From NCBI GenBank assembly GCA_018817205.1, contig JAHIUE010000053.1, positions 1 to 22,291 on the forward strand: 22,291 nt of DNA, in the 5' to 3' direction. This DNA comes from Patescibacteria group bacterium. Its GTDB lineage: Bacteria > Patescibacteriota > Microgenomatia > Daviesbacterales > UBA10151. The position numbers and the translations under genes were made by a program. Within the stretch, counting starts at the first letter, position 1. Each line of letters opens with the position of its first letter. The notes beneath the pieces are model-generated. The model was not told the origin of the DNA. It searched no databases and saw only the letters and a list, made by a program, of their open reading frames with translations. This document shows positions 19,574 to 22,291 of this stretch, piece after piece.

Positions 19574-21361
19574 ATGTGCGGGATATTTGGATATATTGGG
19601 TCGAAAAACGCTTCAGAAGTAATCTTAGGGGGTTTAAAAAGGTTGGAATATAGGGGTTATGATTCTTGGGGTATTGCATTGGGAATTCAGAATGCAGAAT
19701 TCAGAATGCAGAATTTAGTTTGCGAAAAACACACAGGTGCTATAGGAGATATAAAAACTCTTAATTCTGAACTCTTAACTCTAAATTCTAATATCGGTAT
19801 TGGTCACACCCGCTGGGCAACCCACGGAGGAATTTCCGAACTTAACGCGCATCCCCATTTTTCCTCAGACAAGAGTTTCTGTTTGGCCCAAAACGGCATT
19901 GTGGAAAATTATCAGAAACTTAAAAAAGACCTTGTTAGAAAAGGCTATAAATTTGAGTCAGAAACAGATACGGAAGTTATAGTTAAATTGATTGAAGAAA
20001 AATTAAAAGGAGCAAAAGACTTGAAGGAAGCCGTAAGAAAAGCCTTTTTGGAGCTTGAGGGAAGAAATACTATTATTGTTTTAGCAAAGCAAGGAAAGAT
20101 TATTGCCGCAAGAAACGGTTCTCCCTTGGTTGTGGGTTTAAATGGCAAGGAAGTGTTTTTCTCATCGGACACTCTTTCTTTTGCCCCGCATGTTGACAGG
20201 TTTGTTGTTGTGGAAAACGGACAAATGGTATCCTGGGACAACAGACTTGATCTTGCGGATGTAAAATCAGGCAAAAGGTTGCATTACAAAGTTGAAGAAA
20301 TCAATTTTAAAACCAGCAAAGTAGATAAAGAAGGCTATGACCATTTTATGCTCAAGGAAATCCACGAGAGCCCTTATGTGATAAATCAGGTTTTAAATCA
20401 GGATCTTTGTGAGGATTTTATTAAAGCCATAAAAAAGGCAGACGATATTTATACAATCGGTTCTGGCACGGCAGGACTTGCCGCCTCTCAAATCGCCTTT
20501 TATCTTAGAGTATTTGGCAAAGTGAGGGCGGAAAGTGTGATCGGGGCTGACATTTATGAATATTATGAACTACTTACACCGGATGATTTGATTATTGCCC
20601 CATCGCAATCAGGTGAAACTGCCGATGTTTTGGAGGTTTTGGAAATAGCTAAAAGCAAGGGTTTAAAAATTGCCTCATATGTAAATATGCCGGGTTCAAC
20701 CATGAACAGAATTTCAGATTTTCAGTTTGAAACCCATGCCGGGCCGGAGATTTGCGTTATGTCTACCAAAGTTTTTACCTCGCAAATTGCCTGGGGGTAT
20801 TTGCTGGCAAAAGCGGTAAGCGGGAAGGTTGAAGAGGGAAAAGAAAATCTGAAAATTTTATCCGGAGAGATGGATAAATACTTACAAACAGATGCAAACC
20901 ACCAGACTATCCGGAAATTGGCCAAAATGCTTACTAAATCCAAAGATGTTTTTTTGCTCGGTAAATACCAGAATTTTAATATTGTGGCAGAGGGTATGGT
21001 TAAGATTATTGAGGGTTCATATATCCATGCCCATGCTATACCTGCAGGAGACTTAAAGCATTATGCTATTACTTTAATGGAAAAAGACGTACCGGTAGTA
21101 GTGGTTTTATCTGAAGATGTAGCCGAAGATGATGTGATAAACGCGGCGAGTCAGGTGAAAGCCAGAGGGGCTACAGTGATCGGCATCTCTCCTAAGCCGC
21201 ATGCCGGTTTTGATTACTACCTGCCTGTTCCTGATACCGATGAGACTTCTGCAATTATGAATATAATACCCTTACAGCTCCTTGCCTATTATATGGCGGT
21301 AGAACTTGGAAATAATGTTGATAAACCCCGCAACATTGCCAAAAGCGTAACAGTTAAGTAA
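19574..21361 (+). CDS. glmS: Glutamine--fructose-6-phosphate aminotransferase (isomerizing)
   Basis: A 595-aa enzyme making glucosamine-6-phosphate from fructose-6-phosphate and glutamine, the entry to UDP-GlcNAc. The N-terminal glutaminase has the nucleophile Cys2 (MCGIFGYIG), YRGYDSWGIAL (26-36) and HTRWATHGG (78-86). Two SIS domains follow (about 275-420 and 445-585) with SGTAGLAASQ, APSQSGETADVLE and HAIPAGDLKHYAI. The end (NIAKSVTVK) is a normal GlmS C-terminus. Two 7-nt arrays encode residues about 37-48 and 62-73, between conserved glutaminase strands. No glmS ribozyme can fit: the -10 box ends 8 nt before the ATG. Control may instead come through YvcK. Confidence 0.96.
   Translation: MCGIFGYIGSKNASEVILGGLKRLEYRGYDSWGIALGIQNAEFRMQNLVCEKHTGAIGDIKTLNSELLTLNSNIGIGHTRWATHGGISELNAHPHFSSDKSFCLAQNGIVENYQKLKKDLVRKGYKFESETDTEVIVKLIEEKLKGAKDLKEAVRKAFLELEGRNTIIVLAKQGKIIAARNGSPLVVGLNGKEVFFSSDTLSFAPHVDRFVVVENGQMVSWDNRLDLADVKSGKRLHYKVEEINFKTSKVDKEGYDHFMLKEIHESPYVINQVLNQDLCEDFIKAIKKADDIYTIGSGTAGLAASQIAFYLRVFGKVRAESVIGADIYEYYELLTPDDLIIAPSQSGETADVLEVLEIAKSKGLKIASYVNMPGSTMNRISDFQFETHAGPEICVMSTKVFTSQIAWGYLLAKAVSGKVEEGKENLKILSGEMDKYLQTDANHQTIRKLAKMLTKSKDVFLLGKYQNFNIVAEGMVKIIEGSYIHAHAIPAGDLKHYAITLMEKDVPVVVVLSEDVAEDDVINAASQVKARGATVIGISPKPHAGFDYYLPVPDTDETSAIMNIIPLQLLAYYMAVELGNNVDKPRNIAKSVTVK
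19683..19717. repeat. Heptanucleotide array in glmS (first)
   Basis: Five units: GAATTCA, GAATGCA, GAATTCA, GAATGCA, GAATTTA. It encodes IQNAEFRMQNL in the glutaminase domain. Confidence 0.9.
19757..19791. repeat. Heptanucleotide array in glmS (second)
   Basis: Five units: ACTCTTA, ATTCTGA, ACTCTTA, ACTCTAA, ATTCTAA. It encodes TLNSELLTLNSN, which immediately precedes the conserved IGIGHTRWATHG. Confidence 0.85.
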
Positions 21362-21374
21362 AATACTCTTTAAT

Positions 21375-21447
21375 GCCGAAGTTGCCAATGTGGTCAAGGC
21401 GTCCGCCTGAAGAGCGGATTATCGGTGTTCGATTCACCGCTTCGGCA
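21375..21447 (+). tRNA. tRNA-Phe (GAA)
   Basis: 73 nt: acceptor GCCGAAG/CTTCGGC, anticodon arm TCCGC-CTGAAGA-GCGGA (anticodon GAA), T arm CGGTG-TTCGATT-CACCG. The discriminator is A. CCA is not encoded. It starts 13 nt after the glmS stop codon. Confidence 0.95.
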
Positions 21448-21456
21448 CCTATTTTT

Positions 21457-21507
21457 GCGGCGGTAGTTCAGTGGTAGAATGGTCGCCGCGGCGACAGGTT
21501 GCGGGTT
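21457..21507 (+). pseudogene. 5' two-thirds of a tRNA-Gly, broken at the T arm
   Basis: The acceptor 5' strand GCGGCGG and D arm match the intact tRNA-Gly(GCC) downstream. The anticodon arm is GTCGC-CGCG-GCGAC, a perfect 14-nt palindrome with a 4-nt loop instead of 7. The sequence stops matching tRNA after GCGGGT, where the GIY-YIG gene begins. It cannot form a normal tRNA. Confidence 0.75.
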
Positions 21508-21509
21508 AT

Positions 21510-21746
21510 ATGTTTTATGTCTATGTGCTACGAAGTCTAAAGAACGGAAGACTGTATACTGGTTCGACAAATAACCTTGAAAGGAGGTTATCTGAACATA
21601 ATAATGGACAGTCAAAATATACCGGGTATACTGCTCCGTTTAAACTGATATATAAAGAAAAATATGCAACTAAAAGTGAAGCTTATAGAAGAGAAATGTT
21701 TTTAAAAACAGGAAAAGGAAGAGAATATTTAGGACGTATTTTATGA
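21510..21746 (+). CDS. Single-domain GIY-YIG endonuclease
   Basis: A 78-aa stand-alone GIY-YIG domain of the UPF0213/YhbQ type. Residues are MFYVYVLRSL (GIY strand), RLYTGSTNNLERRLSEHNNG (YIG strand as YTG, conserved Arg in the helix) and SEAYRREMFLKTGKGREYL (metal-binding Glu region and the K-GREYL end). It should cleave DNA; the natural target is unknown. ATG 21510 gives the usual N-terminus. A longer frame from GTG 21471 only translates the tRNA remnant. The gene is inserted between a broken tRNA-Gly and an intact tRNA-Gly, with 2 nt on each side, and it has no Shine-Dalgarno site. Confidence 0.88.
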   Translation: MFYVYVLRSLKNGRLYTGSTNNLERRLSEHNNGQSKYTGYTAPFKLIYKEKYATKSEAYRREMFLKTGKGREYLGRIL

Positions 21747-21748
21747 GT

Positions 21749-21823
21749 GCGGCGGTAGTTCAGTGGTAGAATGTCTCGTTGCCAACGAGAAGGTCGCCGG
21801 TTCAAATCCGGTCCGCCGCTCCA
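21749..21823 (+). tRNA. tRNA-Gly (GCC), CCA encoded
   Basis: Acceptor GCGGCGG/CCGCCGC, anticodon arm TCTCG-TTGCCAA-CGAGA (anticodon GCC), T arm GCCGG-TTCAAAT-CCGGT, discriminator T at 21820, then CCA to 21823. It is complete and begins 2 nt after the GIY-YIG stop codon. Confidence 0.95.
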
Positions 21824-21879
21824 AGTAGAATGGTCGCCGCGGCGACAGGTCGCGGGTGCGAATCCCGTCCCCCGCTCCA
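21824..21879 (+). pseudogene. 3' part of a second tRNA-Gly, CCA encoded
   Basis: It starts directly after the CCA of tRNA-Gly(GCC) and lacks the acceptor 5' strand and most of the D arm. It repeats the same AGAATGGTCGCCGCGGCGAC as the fragment at 21457, then has a full T arm (GCGGG-TGCGAAT-CCCGT), acceptor 3' strand CCCCCGC, T and CCA. The anticodon loop is again 4 nt. Its acceptor strand would need GCGGGGG, which is not present in the 5' fragment. Confidence 0.7.
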
Positions 21880-21882
21880 CAA

Positions 21883-21911
21883 AAAATCCGGCCCGAAATG
21901 AGCCGGATTTT
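21883..21911. terminator. Bidirectional intrinsic terminator
   Basis: The stem AAAATCCGGC/GCCGGATTTT (10 bp, 9-nt loop) has T-runs on both strands. It closes the tRNA-Gly unit on the plus strand and the DUF378 gene on the minus strand. Confidence 0.8.
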
Positions 21912-21932
21912 CAGAATAATAGCTGTCTCCTG

Positions 21933-22127
21933 TTATTTCTTCCCTCCGGTTACCATCATGTAAGCCTTGTATACTCCCGCCAAACCTACCACTATGTAAA
22001 CAATCTTTGTCAGGAATGATCCTGCCCCAAGGAGAACCTCAACAAGATTCATATTTAATAATCCAACAAGTCCCCAGTTAAGGGCGCCGATTGCCAAAAC
22101 CCAACCTACGATTTGTTTTGTGGACAT
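21933..22127 (-). CDS. DUF378 family small membrane protein
   Basis: A 64-aa protein with two hydrophobic helices (about 6-27 and 39-59), NWGLVGLLNMNLVEVLLG between them, and a KK C-terminus. The IGALNWGLVGL motif is typical of DUF378 (YuzA-like) inner-membrane proteins of unknown function. It has a strong Shine-Dalgarno site: the stretch GGGGGTGATC, nearly complementary to the 16S 3' end, lies 6-15 nt before the ATG. This contrasts with the leaderless genes nearby. A possible promoter is TTGACT (22194-22189), 18 nt, AACAAT (22170-22165). Confidence 0.88.
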   Translation of the reverse strand: MSTKQIVGWVLAIGALNWGLVGLLNMNLVEVLLGAGSFLTKIVYIVVGLAGVYKAYMMVTGGKK

Positions 22128-22219
22128 ATGTTGATCACCCCCTTCCTAAAAACACTCTGCTTCTATTGTTGGCATAAATTTCACTTTAAGTCAATATAGC
22201 TGGTGGGCAAAATTTGGGG

Positions 22220-22225
22220 TATAAT
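22220..22225 (+). promoter_or_regulatory. -10 box of the right-edge gene
   Basis: TATAAT within GGTATAATACC, about 25 nt before TTG 22250. The leader would hold the GGGGGTGATG ribosome-binding site. Confidence 0.45.
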
Positions 22226-22249
22226 ACCTTTTGATTGGGGGTGATGACA

Positions 22250-22291
22250 TTGGATAAGACAATCGGTAAAGTTACCCATTATTATGACAAG
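22250..22291 (+). CDS. EF-Tu domain 2-like small protein (5' end only)
   Basis: Fourteen codons, MDKTIGKVTHYYDK, before the right edge. IGKVTHYYDK is how a group of short CPR proteins with an EF-Tu domain-2-like beta barrel begin; the match is from memory and the barrel itself is outside the window. The start is taken as TTG 22250, 8 nt after GGGGG; the in-frame ATG 22244 would have only 2 nt of spacing. Confidence 0.5.
   Translation, partial: MDKTIGKVTHYYDK

Noticed and set aside
21471..21509. GTG start extending the GIY-YIG protein
   Set aside because: The extra residues are a translation of the tRNA-Gly fragment; the GIY-YIG fold normally begins at the MFYVYVL segment.
21771..22019. 82-aa ORF over tRNA-Gly and its remnant
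   Set aside because: It translates tRNA sequence and a terminator, and runs antisense to the DUF378 gene.
1..22291. CRISPR array, prophage or transposase
   Set aside because: No regularly spaced identical repeats of CRISPR length, no Cas, integrase, transposase or phage structural genes were seen.

Overview
The window looks like chromosomal DNA from an ultra-small, reduced-genome bacterium of the Candidate Phyla Radiation (Patescibacteria), most likely Microgenomates-like. The reasons are several tandem and fused family-2 glycosyltransferases, a pared-down ThrRS and PheT, a GlmR/YvcK protein with a CPR-style glycine-rich motif, single-domain GIY-YIG and DUF378 proteins, and many uncharacterised small proteins. 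TGA is used as an ordinary stop codon, which argues against the recoded Gracilibacteria/Absconditabacteria lineages. The lineage is inferred from gene content only; no rRNA gene is present.

Layout. 1-1000 (minus strand): a truncated RelB/DinJ-type antitoxin gene and a methyltransferase-like gene. 1100-4607 (plus): an overlapping operon of three family-2 glycosyltransferase genes encoding four catalytic domains. 4649-7314 (plus): tRNA-Tyr and a class A penicillin-binding protein. 7315-7667: a spacer with two divergent promoters and two possible small ORFs. 7668-12682 (minus): thrS-infC-rpmI-rplT-pheS-pheT, the same order as in Escherichia coli. 12744-13850: tRNA-Val, two uncharacterised genes, tRNA-Leu. 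13842-18271 (minus): murT-gatD, two secreted glucosaminidase-like proteins and yvcK/glmR. 18338-22291 (mostly plus): tRNA-Leu(CAG), an unknown gene, tRNA-Leu(GAG), tRNA-Val, a nitroreductase, glmS, tRNA-Phe, a tRNA-Gly locus containing a GIY-YIG nuclease gene, then DUF378 and the start of an EF-Tu-domain-2-like gene.

Function. Much of the window serves the cell envelope. GlmS makes glucosamine-6-phosphate. YvcK/GlmR is known in Firmicutes to link UDP-GlcNAc level to GlmS activity. MurT-GatD amidates lipid II, the class A PBP polymerises and cross-links it, and the glucosaminidase-like proteins trim it. The rest is translation: eight tRNA genes, two synthetases, IF3, L35 and L20.

Two patterns cut across the genes. 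First, most transcription-unit-initial genes have a -10 box, often extended (TGn), ending only 6-10 nt before the start codon. This implies widespread leaderless mRNA, while operon-internal genes use Shine-Dalgarno sites. Second, at least ten short degenerate arrays of about five 7-nt units occur. Each has its own unit sequence, and eight lie inside the coding regions of conserved enzymes (two GT2 genes, pheT, murT three times, glmS twice). Other notable points are a probable CTG start codon for infC, a MurT without the expected zinc ribbon, and a hairpin filling the whole leader of a glucosaminidase-like gene.
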